Part shown: positions 16,560 through 24,919 of the stretch, piece by piece
Layout of the letters: every line of letters starts with the position of its first letter
Position numbering within the stretch: the stretch's first letter is position 1
Origin: Planctomycetota bacterium
GTDB taxonomy: Bacteria; Planctomycetota; Phycisphaerae; Phycisphaerales; Phycisphaeraceae
Direction: 5' to 3'
DNA length: 64,000 nucleotides
Assembly: GCA_021413865.1 (NCBI GenBank)
Contig: JAIOPN010000062.1
Location: forward strand, 62,001 to 126,000
The notes under the pieces: generated by a model
Told to the model about the DNA's origin: nothing
What the model saw: only the letters and a program-made list of their open reading frames with translations
Database searches by the model: none
Made by a program: the position numbers and the translations under genes

Positions 16560-17341
16560 TCGTGCTTCCCGTCGATGCTGCCGACCTGGATGTCCAGGTC
16601 CGCGCGGTGTTCGATGCGTTCGATCCTGCCGTCGCGGATCCAAACCACGCGGTCGCAGATGTTGAGCATCTTGTGGTCGTGGGTGGCGCTGATGACCGTC
16701 ACGCCCAACTGCCGGCTCAGTTCCTTGAGCACGGCGATGATCTCGGCGCCGGTGCGCAGGTCGAGGTTGGCGGTCGGCTCGTCGGCCAGGACGATGGCGG
16801 GGTTGTTGGCCAGCGCGCGTGCGATGGCGACGCGCTGCTGCTGGCCGCCGGACATGCGGCCGGGCCGGTGGCTCCACCGGTCCCCCAGGCCGACCTTCTT
16901 GAGCAGCTCGTAGCCATGCTCGCGTGCGTCGTCCGGGTCCACGTTGGCGAAGATCATCGGCATGGTCACGTTTTCGAGCGCGGTCAGCGTGGGCAGCAGG
17001 TTGAAGGACTGGAAGATGTAGCCGATCTTCCGGCACCGCATCCACGCCAGCTCGTAGCTGTCCAGCGCGGCCACGTCCACCTCGTCGATGAAGACCATGC
17101 CGTCGGTGGGCTTGTCCAGCCCGCCGACCATGTTGAACAGCGTGCTCTTGCCCGAGCCCGACGGGCCCATGATGGCCATGTACTCGCCGCGGAAGATGTC
17201 CAGGTCCACCCCGCGCAGGGCGTGCGTCTGGGTGTCGCCCATCTGGTACACCTTGGTGACGCTCAGCGTGCGGACGACGACGTCGCGCGACATCTCGGCG
17301 CGTTCGGTCGGCCCGGTCTGTGGTGTGCTTCCCTGGCTCAT
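16556..17341 (-). CDS. ABC transporter ATP-binding protein (MacB/LolD type), second copy
   Basis: The 261-residue ATPase is complete: Walker A GPSGSGKST, Q-loop IGYIFQSFNLLP, signature MSGGQQQRVAIARAL, Walker B IVLADEPTANLD and the switch histidine in ISATHDHKML. The family powers MacB/LolCD-type exporters that work on substrates in the periplasm. It overlaps the permease genes on both sides by ATGA, so it most likely drives the giant permease. It differs from the first ATPase of the operon in its C-terminus and inserts, so the two are paralogues rather than a recent duplication. An internal ATG at residue 17 could be the true start. Confidence 0.95.
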   Translation of the reverse strand: MSQGSTPQTGPTERAEMSRDVVVRTLSVTKVYQMGDTQTHALRGVDLDIFRGEYMAIMGPSGSGKSTLFNMVGGLDKPTDGMVFIDEVDVAALDSYELAWMRCRKIGYIFQSFNLLPTLTALENVTMPMIFANVDPDDAREHGYELLKKVGLGDRWSHRPGRMSGGQQQRVAIARALANNPAIVLADEPTANLDLRTGAEIIAVLKELSRQLGVTVISATHDHKMLNICDRVVWIRDGRIERIEHRADLDIQVGSIDGKHE

Positions 17342-18660
17342 TCGTCCACCCTCAGGGCATCGACGGGCCGCATGCGCGACGCGGAATAGGCCGGGTACAC
17401 CGCGCCGACCACGGACAGCACCACGCCGCCCAGGATCGAGAGCAGGATGACGACCACGCCGTCACGCACCGGGAAATTGCCGATGCCGTGCCCCTTGAAC
17501 TGGAGCACCGCGCCCAGCAGCGTGACCAGGACGCCCAGCACGATGCCGATCAACGCACCGACGACGCCCAGCACGCCCGACTCCAGCAGGAAAAGCTTGA
17601 CCACCAGGTTGTCCTGCGCACCCAGGCACTTCATCGTGCCGATCTCGCGGAAACGCTCGGTGACGCTCATGAGCATGGCGTTGGCGATGCCCACGGCGCA
17701 GGTCATCATCGCCATGACGATGAGCCAGACGTCCATCGCGTTGGCGCCCCCGGACTTCTGCTTCTCCTCGATGTTCACGCCCGACTGCACGAGCAGGCCC
17801 CGCAGCTCGCCGCCGTCGCGCTTGGTGTACTCCACCGCGACGGCCTCGCGCAGCTTCGCCGTCTCGGGCAGCGACGCCACGGCCGGCAGCGTCAGCAGAT
17901 TGTCCCGTAGTTGCTTCAGCCCCTCGGGGGTCAACCGGCCCGGGTTTCGCATCGCCCCGACCGTCGCGCGGAAACGGTCTTCGATCTGGCGTTCCAGCCG
18001 CGCGGGCAGGTCGTCGGCGTGGCCCGCCTGCCCGGAGCGGACCCACTGCGCCAACTGCATCTGCTCCTGCACCGACTTGAGCGCCTCCTCCTGCCCCTGA
18101 ACCTGGCGGTTCAGGTCGTCGAGGCTGCTCTTGGCCATCTCCACGTCCACGCGCAGGGCCTTGGCGTCCGCCTTGGTCTCATTGAACTTCTTCTCGGCCT
18201 CGTCGCGCTTGGCCTTGGAGGCGCGGATCACCTCCGGCAGCGTGAAGCTCTGCGACTGCAGCGCCATGTCGTCGTCCATGCCCAGGTCACGCGCGAGCTG
18301 GAGCCGCTGCTCGATCGGCACGCCCTCCAACGGTTTGGCCGCGGAGAGGGCCAACGCCGCGGCCGCGACATCCCGCGGCGGGAGCGGGCGCACGGCCTCC
18401 AGCGCCTCGAGCCGGACGACCAGCCGGTACGTGAGCTGGTTGCTCAGCCCCGTGTAGGTCAGGAACGCGATCGCCAGAACGATCGAGAACATCGTCACGA
18501 TCGATCGCGTCAGCCGGACGCGCAGACCGCCCAGCGCCAGGGCCATCAGCGTGGCGATCGGCAGCGGCTTCCACCCCTGCTGGAGCTGGAGCATCATCGC
18601 GTCGCCATGCAGCGACGGCGGGCCGAGCTTCTCGCCCGGGTCCTGGGTGAACTCGGTCAC
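17338..18660 (-). CDS. FtsX-like ABC permease with coiled-coil periplasmic domain
   Basis: The 440-residue protein has a transmembrane helix near residues 53-75 (IVTMFSIVLAIAFLTYTGLS), a long charged helical periplasmic section with coiled-coil character (residues about 160-220) and three C-terminal helices. The permease motif is ANAMLMSVTERFREIGTMKC, followed by LLESGVLGVVGALIGIVLGV. This is the usual MacB/LolC topology, though with a coiled-coil rather than a standard MacB core domain between helices 1 and 2. It overlaps both flanking ATPase genes by four bases, so stoichiometric translation is expected. Confidence 0.93.
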   Translation of the reverse strand: MTEFTQDPGEKLGPPSLHGDAMMLQLQQGWKPLPIATLMALALGGLRVRLTRSIVTMFSIVLAIAFLTYTGLSNQLTYRLVVRLEALEAVRPLPPRDVAAAALALSAAKPLEGVPIEQRLQLARDLGMDDDMALQSQSFTLPEVIRASKAKRDEAEKKFNETKADAKALRVDVEMAKSSLDDLNRQVQGQEEALKSVQEQMQLAQWVRSGQAGHADDLPARLERQIEDRFRATVGAMRNPGRLTPEGLKQLRDNLLTLPAVASLPETAKLREAVAVEYTKRDGGELRGLLVQSGVNIEEKQKSGGANAMDVWLIVMAMMTCAVGIANAMLMSVTERFREIGTMKCLGAQDNLVVKLFLLESGVLGVVGALIGIVLGVLVTLLGAVLQFKGHGIGNFPVRDGVVVILLSILGGVVLSVVGAVYPAYSASRMRPVDALRVDE

Positions 18661-19529
18661 TTCTCACCCCCGGGTTGGGCGTCGGCGCCGCCGGGCGCGC
18701 CGCCGCCGATGCTGCCGATCTTGATGTTCAGCTCGGAACGCAGCTCGATCTTGTCGATCGCCCCGTCGCGGATGGTGACCACCCGGTCGGAGACGGCGAG
18801 CATCTTGTGGTCGTGCGTCGCGGAAATGATCGTCACCCCGCGCTTGCGGCTCAGCCCGCTGAGGTATTCGATGATCTGCTCGCCCGTGCGCGTGTCGAGG
18901 TTTCCCGTCGGCTCGTCGGCGAGAATGATCGCCGGGTCGTTCGCGAAGGCGCGGGCGATGGCGACGCGCTGCTGCTGCCCGCCCGAGAGCTGGTCCGGCC
19001 GGTGGTGGCCTCGTTCGCCCAGGCCGACCGCCTCCAGCAGCTGCTCCGCCTTCATGTTCGCCGAGGCCACGTCCATCCCCCCCAGCAGCATCGGTAACGC
19101 CACGTTCTGGATCGCCGTCATCACGGGGATGATGTTATAGCTCTGAAAAATGTACCCGATGCACTTGTTCCGCAGCCGCGCCTGCTCCACCCGCGTGAGG
19201 TTGGCGAGCGTTACGCCGGCGACGACGACGCTGCCCTGCGTGGGCGTGTCCAGCCCGCCGACCATGTTGAATAACGTGCTCTTGCCCGAGCCCGACGGGC
19301 CCATGATGGAGAGGTATTCGCCGGCGTAGATGTCCAGGTCGATGCCCTTGAGCGCGCGCACCACCTCGCCGCCGACGCGGTACTCACGGGTCACACCCCG
19401 CGCCGAGACGATCACGCGCCTGCCGCGCGCATACGCCTGGTGAGACGGCGGAACCGCGAGCGTCCCGGCCGCCTGGTTGGACTCAGCACTTTCCTGGCCT
19501 GCCACGCCAGTCTCCTGCGCGGACGACAC
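18657..19529 (-). CDS. ABC transporter ATP-binding protein (MacB/LolD type), first gene of operon
   Basis: The 290-residue ATPase has Walker A GPSGSGKST, signature LSGGQQQRVAIARAF, Walker B IILADEPTGNLD and the H-switch ISATHDHKMLA. The first 35 residues and the last 25 are low-complexity extensions outside the fold. The GTG start at 19529 is the longest option, and the domain proper begins near VIVSARGVTREYRVGG. It is the promoter-proximal gene of a six-gene minus-strand operon running to 6664, in which genes 1-4 overlap by four bases and genes 4 and 5 are one base apart. Confidence 0.94.
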   Translation of the reverse strand: MSSAQETGVAGQESAESNQAAGTLAVPPSHQAYARGRRVIVSARGVTREYRVGGEVVRALKGIDLDIYAGEYLSIMGPSGSGKSTLFNMVGGLDTPTQGSVVVAGVTLANLTRVEQARLRNKCIGYIFQSYNIIPVMTAIQNVALPMLLGGMDVASANMKAEQLLEAVGLGERGHHRPDQLSGGQQQRVAIARAFANDPAIILADEPTGNLDTRTGEQIIEYLSGLSRKRGVTIISATHDHKMLAVSDRVVTIRDGAIDKIELRSELNIKIGSIGGGAPGGADAQPGGEK

Positions 19530-19629
19530 GTCCGCTACGCCCCTGCCCTGTCCCCCGGAAAAGAACCTCCCGCATTGAGCCGGGCATCATAACACGATCG
19601 CAACACCGAGCCACCCCGGAAGCCACCAC

Positions 19630-19657
19630 TTTCCCCTCTCCCTTCGGGAGAGGAAGG
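19630..19657. repeat. Short CCTCTCCC-TTC-GGGAGAGG hairpin
   Basis: A perfect 8-bp stem with a 3-base loop (19635-19653) lies between the ABC operon and the dipeptidase stop. It belongs to the same family as the repeats at 1927 and 23988. It could serve as a terminator for the dipeptidase gene, although no U-tract follows. Confidence 0.55.
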
Positions 19658-19667
19658 TCTTAATCAC

Positions 19668-20852
19668 TCACCTTGCGGCCACGGCCTTCTGTTTCGTACC
19701 GACATGGCCCGCCGGCAATGATTCCCTGAAAAATCGCAGCCAGTTGCCGTAAAAAATCGCCTCCACGTCGGCCTCGCTGTACCCGCGGCCGCGCAGGATC
19801 GGATCGAGCTTGTGCAGGTCGTAAATCGTGTCCAGATCACACGGCGACTGCTCCGTGCCGAACCCGCCGTCAAGGTCGCTGCCGATCGCGACCCCGCCCA
19901 CGCCCCCGGCGACCTGACAGATATGGTCGATATGATCCGCCACCGCGCTCAGCGCCACCGGCGGGTTGTCCTTGGCGTTGTGCCGCCAGCCCGCGTGCAG
20001 CATCCATATATCCATCACCACGCCCACCACCCCCCCGCGCGACGTGATCGCCTTGATCTGCCCGTCGCTGAACTGCCGATCCCCCGGCACCAGCGCCCGG
20101 CAATTCCCGTGGCTCACGAAGACCGGTCCATGGAACAGGTCCAGCGCCTCCGCCACCCCGCTGTCCGACGTGTGTACCAGATCAAGAATCATCCCGAGTT
20201 CGTTGAACCGCTTGAGCAGCTCCCGCCCGCGCGGCGTCAACGGCCCGTCGCCGCCCGTGCCCATCGCGTAAGCGCTCCACCCGTAATGCGCCAGGCAGGC
20301 GGTGCGCAGCCCCTCGTTCCACCACCAGCCGGCGTCCTCCATATCAAGGATCGGGTCCGCACCCTCCATGCTCAGGATGTAGCCGATGGGCAGCTTCGCG
20401 CGCTCAGCATCGCTCTTCGCCGCCGTCCACATCGACCAGATTTCATCCAGCCCGGCGCGGTCCACGATCTGCCGCAACTGCCCGCGGCGTTCCAGGATGC
20501 GGTAGTACGCCATCTGCCCCCGCGCCGCGGCGCTGCAGATCTCCTGGTTCGCAAAGTCGAGGTTCTCGCGCAGGATCGCGCCCAGGCGCGTGCGCTTGAC
20601 GATGTCCGCCACGTTCGCGTCGCGCAGGTTCGCCCCGCCGTCCGACGGCATCGCACGGCAGATCACCGTCGCCAGACACACCCCGATCCCCGCCCGCCGC
20701 ATCTCCGGCAGGCTCACCGTGTTATGCCCGCGCGTCCGCCCCTCCATGCCGACCTCGCTCTTGCGCAGCTCGGCAACGGGGAGCGTCTGGTCCCGGTCGT
20801 GCGACAACGCGTTCCACGACAGATCGAGGTGGCCGTCAATCATCAGTTTCAT
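19668..20852 (-). CDS. Peptidase M19, membrane (renal) dipeptidase family
   Basis: The 394-residue protein matches the M19 zinc dipeptidase family, which hydrolyses dipeptides, including some with a C-terminal D-residue. The binuclear zinc ligands are visible as DGHLDLSWN (HxD) at the N-terminus, SMEGADP (bridging Glu), VSHGNCRALVPGDRQ (His) and GSDLDGGFGTEQ. The ATG at 20852 (MKLMIDGHLD) is chosen because the longer frame up to 20921 reads into a repeat element and lacks family similarity. No signal peptide is seen, so it is probably cytoplasmic. It stands alone, with repeats on both sides. Confidence 0.92.
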   Translation of the reverse strand: MKLMIDGHLDLSWNALSHDRDQTLPVAELRKSEVGMEGRTRGHNTVSLPEMRRAGIGVCLATVICRAMPSDGGANLRDANVADIVKRTRLGAILRENLDFANQEICSAAARGQMAYYRILERRGQLRQIVDRAGLDEIWSMWTAAKSDAERAKLPIGYILSMEGADPILDMEDAGWWWNEGLRTACLAHYGWSAYAMGTGGDGPLTPRGRELLKRFNELGMILDLVHTSDSGVAEALDLFHGPVFVSHGNCRALVPGDRQFSDGQIKAITSRGGVVGVVMDIWMLHAGWRHNAKDNPPVALSAVADHIDHICQVAGGVGGVAIGSDLDGGFGTEQSPCDLDTIYDLHKLDPILRGRGYSEADVEAIFYGNWLRFFRESLPAGHVGTKQKAVAAR

Positions 20853-20907
20853 GGCGGAATGTCCGTAAAAACGGGGAGAGATGAGATTAGCAGCAAAATC
20901 AAAGACT

Positions 20908-21012
20908 AACCACAGAGACACAGTGAAACACAGAGGCGCACAGAGAAAACCATCTGAAAATAAAAAATCCTGAACTCTTCTCTCCTCCTCCGACCTCTGT
21001 GTCTCTGTGGTT
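20908..21012. repeat. MITE-like 105-bp element with ACCACAGAGACACAG ends
   Basis: AACCACAGAGACACAG (20908-20923) is exactly mirrored by CTGTGTCTCTGTGGTT (20997-21012). The AT-rich interior holds no gene. It fills most of the gap between the dipeptidase start and the lipoprotein stop. Confidence 0.75.
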
Positions 21013-21036
21013 CAATTGATTGAACAGCAAATCCAC

Positions 21037-22335
21037 TCACTTCAACCGTTCCGCCACCGCGTCTTCGAGCATCCGATACAGCAGCCCCTGATCCACGCCG
21101 CTCACCGGGGCCATGAAGCCCGGCTCGAAGTCCAGCTTCACCTCCGCGTCCGGCATCGTCCACGACTGCTCGATCCGCACCGCGGCGTCGGGGGCGTTGT
21201 TCGCCTCGTTCGTCGTGTCCGGCGTGAAGCTCACGACGCGCTGCAGCTTCATCGCCTTCATCGGCGTGTCGTAATCCTCCATCGTCGTCTTCACGCCCAT
21301 GTAGCCGAAGAACACCATCACGTCGCCGGGCTTGAGGTTTTCCTCGAACGCGACAGAGCTGTGCCAGACGACGTTGAACGGCTTCATGGGCGTCCGCCCG
21401 CTGAGGAAGATTTCCTGGAGCAAAATGTGCGTGCACGACGCCACCCCCACCGTCCCGCCCGCCTTGATGTGCGACGCGATCAGGTCCGCCGCCGCGTTGA
21501 TCTGCCCACGCGTCTTGTCGGAAGTCAGCGAATCCATCAGCACGTCCAGCCGCGTGTAGTACGCCTTGGCGTACTCACCGGCGGGGACCGCGCGGGTGGC
21601 TTTGCCCATCGTCCTCCGTGTGTCGTAGCCCTGGATCGCGTGGTCAAACTCCATCCCGCCGGGCAGGAAGATCGACTTGAGCACGGCGGGCGTCTGCCCC
21701 TGCCGCGTCAGCGCGGCCGTGTACTCCAGGCACCAGACCCACGCATTGGTGATGTTCATCACGGCATTGACCGCCCCCTCCTCCTTGCCGCCGGTCGGCG
21801 CGCCGTTATCGATGATCGCATCCACCTTGATGTCGGGCGGGATGCCCGCGCGCGAGCCGAAGACGATGTTGTACGACCCGTTCGAGCCGTAGAGCTTGAT
21901 CATCTGCCTCGCCTTCTCCGCGTCCTCCTCCCACGACCGCACGCTGAGCAGGAGCACGTCCTGTGGCGTCATAAACTTGGGCCGTTCCTCCGGAGGAAAC
22001 GCGTTGGCCAAGCCGCCGGCACGGTTGACGATCTCCTCGGCGAAGGAGGATTGCAGGCCGTAAGGCACGTTGACGAGCATCAGCGGGTTCTGCTTCGTGC
22101 GCTGCGCCGCGACCTGCGACGAGACGAGGACGGATTGCAGGTTCTTCCTGGTTAGTTCGAGCCGCTGCACATAAACCGCAAGCGTGCCGGTCGGCGCGGC
22201 GTGCGCGATCTTGGGCGCGGCCGCCGGCGCGGTTTCTGATTTTGTTTTATTTGAAGAACAGCCGACCAGCGGCATCGCCGCCAGGACCAGCGATACCACA
22301 AGCCCAAACACCGCGGATAGTTTTCGCGTTTTCAT
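21037..22335 (-). CDS. Lipoprotein of unknown function, C-terminal half SIS-like
   Basis: The product has 432 residues. The N-terminus is a lipoprotein signal (LAAMPLVGCSS, cysteine near residue 26), so the mature protein should be membrane-anchored outside the cytoplasm. The C-terminal half (from TRGQINAAADLIASHIKAG through GVASCTHILLQE to KPGDVMVFFGYMG) has the rhythm of a sugar-isomerase (SIS) or DUF2529-type fold. That would be odd for an exported protein and is only an inference. There is no operon partner; the nearest genes are a dipeptidase and a small unknown gene. Confidence 0.7.
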   Translation of the reverse strand: MKTRKLSAVFGLVVSLVLAAMPLVGCSSNKTKSETAPAAAPKIAHAAPTGTLAVYVQRLELTRKNLQSVLVSSQVAAQRTKQNPLMLVNVPYGLQSSFAEEIVNRAGGLANAFPPEERPKFMTPQDVLLLSVRSWEEDAEKARQMIKLYGSNGSYNIVFGSRAGIPPDIKVDAIIDNGAPTGGKEEGAVNAVMNITNAWVWCLEYTAALTRQGQTPAVLKSIFLPGGMEFDHAIQGYDTRRTMGKATRAVPAGEYAKAYYTRLDVLMDSLTSDKTRGQINAAADLIASHIKAGGTVGVASCTHILLQEIFLSGRTPMKPFNVVWHSSVAFEENLKPGDVMVFFGYMGVKTTMEDYDTPMKAMKLQRVVSFTPDTTNEANNAPDAAVRIEQSWTMPDAEVKLDFEPGFMAPVSGVDQGLLYRMLEDAVAERLK

Positions 22336-22421
22336 GTTTATCTCACCAACGCGGCCCCGGACGGCCGCGGGCGGAGATTGTAGTGATATTTACCCGTATA
22401 CCTAAAAAGGAACAGCAGAGG

Positions 22422-22700
22422 TCATGCATCATTCAGCGCATAGCGAATGAGCCGCTGACTTCGCTCACCCAATGACGGGGTCTCTCTTTGACTTCGAGCC
22501 CAATCCACAAGGAAATCTCGGGCAATCGACACTTCAAGGAAATACGTCATCCCGCGATTAGACGCAGCGACTGGTAGGCCGCCTGCCGGTGGTTCAAAAT
22601 CCACCATGGCCAGCGAATCTGATTGCCACGGCTCAACCGCGTAGATCGTCGCATTCACATCGAACGATTCCAATTCGTTTACGATGTCAACGAGCCTCAT
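22422..22700 (-). CDS. Small hypothetical protein downstream of HicBA
   Basis: The product has 92 residues, is soluble and acidic, and belongs to no family I recognise (MRLVDIVNELESFDVNATIY at the N-terminus). It lies 36 bases after hicA on the same strand and has similar, less GC-rich composition, so it may belong to the same accessory module. It has no membrane segment or catalytic motif. Confidence 0.55.
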   Translation of the reverse strand: MRLVDIVNELESFDVNATIYAVEPWQSDSLAMVDFEPPAGGLPVAASNRGMTYFLEVSIARDFLVDWARSQRETPSLGERSQRLIRYALNDA

Positions 22701-22736
22701 CAGTCATCCCCTACCCTAAGTTACGAGCATCTGGGG

Positions 22737-22943
22737 CTAAATATCCTGCTCTTCCAAGCCGGCAGATTTGAGCAGATGACGAAGCAGGCCGAGTTTGAGC
22801 GGTTGATTACCGTGAACGGGGACCGACAGCCGCACGGTGACGCCGGGCTTGCCGAAGATGTGATGACTGCCATGGACCCGTAAAAGAATCCAGCCGTGCC
22901 GCTGGAGCGCCCTAACCAGTTGCTTCCCGGATATCTGCTTCAA
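22737..22943 (-). CDS. hicA: Type II toxin HicA family mRNA interferase
   Basis: The 68-residue protein has the double-stranded-RNA-binding-like HicA fold with the catalytic histidine in VHGSHHIFGKPG and the typical start ISGKQLVRALQRHGW. HicA toxins cleave mRNAs and tmRNA independently of the ribosome. The gene overlaps hicB by four bases (22940-22943), so toxin translation depends on antitoxin translation. The order hicB-hicA is one of the two known arrangements. Confidence 0.9.
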   Translation of the reverse strand: MKQISGKQLVRALQRHGWILLRVHGSHHIFGKPGVTVRLSVPVHGNQPLKLGLLRHLLKSAGLEEQDI

Positions 22944-23161
22944 ACCACGATTTCCACCACACGGTTTTTCTTTGCACCGGGCTTTGATCCACGGCGTTTA
23001 CTTACGGGCACGTCAACGGAAAGACAGCCCTCTACAGCCTCGTAGATGTTCTTGAGCAGTTCCTCGAACGTCTCCCCCTGCGTGGCGCAGCCGGGGATGG
23101 CGGGGACCTCGGCCCAGTAGCCGCCTTCTTCCGCTTCGTGGACAACGACTTTGAGCTTCAT
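22940..23161 (-). CDS. hicB: HicB family antitoxin (short form)
   Basis: The 73-residue protein has the partial RNase H-like HicB fold (HEAEEGGYWAEVPAIPGC, then TFEELLKNIYEAVEGCL). It lacks a C-terminal ribbon-helix-helix or HTH domain, so it may neutralise HicA without autoregulating through its own DNA-binding domain. The tail is lysine-rich (KRRGSKPGAKKNR). It is the first gene of the pair, directly downstream of miaB on the same strand. Confidence 0.88.
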   Translation of the reverse strand: MKLKVVVHEAEEGGYWAEVPAIPGCATQGETFEELLKNIYEAVEGCLSVDVPVSKRRGSKPGAKKNRVVEIVV

Positions 23162-23194
23162 AGGTTCAATTCCTTAGACCTAATTCTACTCCGA

Positions 23195-24832
23195 TCACCG
23201 GCTCGCGGCCGAAACCTGCTCCACCCGTCCAAACAGCGTCAGCGGCGCGGAGCGTTCGATCTTCACCTCGACGATCGAGCCGATCATCGACGCGTCGCCG
23301 TCGAAGCAGACGATCAGGTCGCCGTCGGTCCGGCCGGTGAGTTGGGTGACGCGTTGGGGCTTCTGCCATCCGAGGGAGACCGTGGAACCGGAGCCGGGGA
23401 GGCCGCCGTCGAGCTCGCGCTGGGAGTGCTCGCTGATCGACTCGACGAAGACGCGCACCGTCTGGCCCACGCAGGCGGCGTGGACCTGCCCGCTGATGTC
23501 GATCTGGAGGGCGAGCAGCTCATTGTTCCGCCTCCTCTTCACGTCGTCGGGCACGTCGTCCTCGAAGCGGTCGATCGCCGCGGTGCCGGGGCGGGGGGAG
23601 TATTTGAAGATGAAGGCGTTCTTGAACCGGCAATACTTCAACAGCTCGACCGTGGCGGCGTGGTCCTCCTCCGTCTCGGTGGGGAAGCCGCAGATGATGT
23701 CGGTGGCGATCTGCACGTCCGGCAGGAACGCGCGGGCGCGGTCGATCAGGTCGCGGTACTCCCGCACCTCATACCCGCGGTTCATCAGCTTGAGCATGCG
23801 GTTGGAGCCGGACTGCACGGGCAGGTGGAGGTAGCGGCAGATGCGCGGGCTGTCACGCATGACTTGGAGGATGTCGTCGCCGAAGTCGCGCGGGAAGTTG
23901 GTGACGAAACGCAGGCGGCGGAGGGCGGGGACCTCGTCGTGGATGCGGGCCAGGAGTTCGGCGAAGGAGGTGATTGAAGAGGAAGACGCCCTCACCCCGG
24001 CCCTCTCCCGGACTTTCTCCCCACGGGAGAGGGGGGAAGAGAGATTCACTACGGAGCCGACCTGCGGCTGCTGGAGGCCGTTGATCGTCACGGCGGCGGC
24101 GTGGTCATAGTGGTAGTGGTTGACGGTTTGTCCGAGCAAAGTCACCTCGACCACGCCGGACTCCACGAGCTTGCGGCACTCCTCCACAATATGGTCCGGC
24201 GGGCGGTGGACCTCGGCGCCGCGCGTCATGGGGACCACACAGTAGGTGCAGAACTTGTTGCACCCGCGCGTGATGCGGACATACGCGGAGCCCTTGTGCT
24301 CGTCCGGATCGAACGATCGCGACAGGTCGAGCATCTCCAACTGGTCTTCGGCGGCGGCGAGCGTCGAGGAGCGGCGGTGCATGTTGCCCTGCAGCGCGAC
24401 CTGGGCGTTGAACTTCCCCCCGCGGCGCTTCGGGTCGGTCTTCATCACGTTATCGATGAGCATGGGCACCTTGTCGAGCTCGCCCGGGCCGCAGATCAGG
24501 TCGATCTGCGGGTGGCGGCGGGTCATGTCCACGCCGTCACGCTCGGCCATGCAGCCGATCACCCCCAGCACGACGCCCGGCCGTTCCTTCTTGAGCATCC
24601 CGACCTCGCCCACGCGGCTGAGCGCTTTGTTCTCCGCCTGCTCACGCACCGAACAGGTGTTGTAGAGGATGACGTCGGCCTGTTTCCAGTCGTCGATGAA
24701 ACGGTAGCCCAGCGCCTGCAACTGGCCGCGCACGAGCTGGGTGTCCAGCACGTTCATCTGGCAGCCGAAGGTCTCGATATAGACCGTGGGCGCGGCGGCG
24801 GCGGTCGGGATGGCGGCGGCGGGGTCGGTCAT
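23195..24832 (-). CDS. miaB: tRNA-2-methylthio-N6-dimethylallyladenosine synthase MiaB, with repeat-derived insert
   Basis: MiaB is a radical-SAM enzyme that adds the 2-methylthio group to i6A37 of tRNAs reading UNN codons. The N-terminal UPF0004 cluster cysteines are in ETFGCQMN, NTCSVREQAENK and VIGCMAERDG. The radical-SAM motif is GCNKFCTYCVVPMTRG, and a TRAM domain ends the protein. At 545 residues it is about 80-100 longer than usual. Part of the excess is an Ala/Pro-rich N-terminus. The rest is an insert around residues 245-285 (NLSSPLSRGEKVRERAGVRA) encoded by a dispersed palindromic repeat, in frame, between the radical-SAM motif and the rest of the barrel. Both flanks are intact, so the enzyme may still work. 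Confidence 0.95.
   Translation of the reverse strand: MTDPAAAIPTAAAAPTVYIETFGCQMNVLDTQLVRGQLQALGYRFIDDWKQADVILYNTCSVREQAENKALSRVGEVGMLKKERPGVVLGVIGCMAERDGVDMTRRHPQIDLICGPGELDKVPMLIDNVMKTDPKRRGGKFNAQVALQGNMHRRSSTLAAAEDQLEMLDLSRSFDPDEHKGSAYVRITRGCNKFCTYCVVPMTRGAEVHRPPDHIVEECRKLVESGVVEVTLLGQTVNHYHYDHAAAVTINGLQQPQVGSVVNLSSPLSRGEKVRERAGVRASSSSITSFAELLARIHDEVPALRRLRFVTNFPRDFGDDILQVMRDSPRICRYLHLPVQSGSNRMLKLMNRGYEVREYRDLIDRARAFLPDVQIATDIICGFPTETEEDHAATVELLKYCRFKNAFIFKYSPRPGTAAIDRFEDDVPDDVKRRRNNELLALQIDISGQVHAACVGQTVRVFVESISEHSQRELDGGLPGSGSTVSLGWQKPQRVTQLTGRTDGDLIVCFDGDASMIGSIVEVKIERSAPLTLFGRVEQVSAASR
23988..24051. repeat. CTCTCCC/GGGAGAG repeat inside miaB, copy 2
   Basis: GCCCTCACCCCGGCCCTCTC is followed by a 20-base spacer and ACGGGAGAGGGGGGAAGAGAG. 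The left part matches 1927-1946 almost exactly. The element is translated in frame within miaB as SPLSRGEKVRERAGVR. Confidence 0.75.
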
Positions 24833-24919
24833 GGGATAAGCGGGCCATTATAGAGGGGGATCGCCGCGCGGGGCGGACATTCAACACCGGCGGGCCGACG
24901 TGCCGATAGATCACTCCTG

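Noticed and set aside
16560-17045. N-terminal extension of the giant permease frame
   Set aside because: It lies over the ATPase gene in another frame and reads as Arg/Pro/His-rich sequence; the ATG at 16559 with signal peptide and ATGA overlap is a better start.
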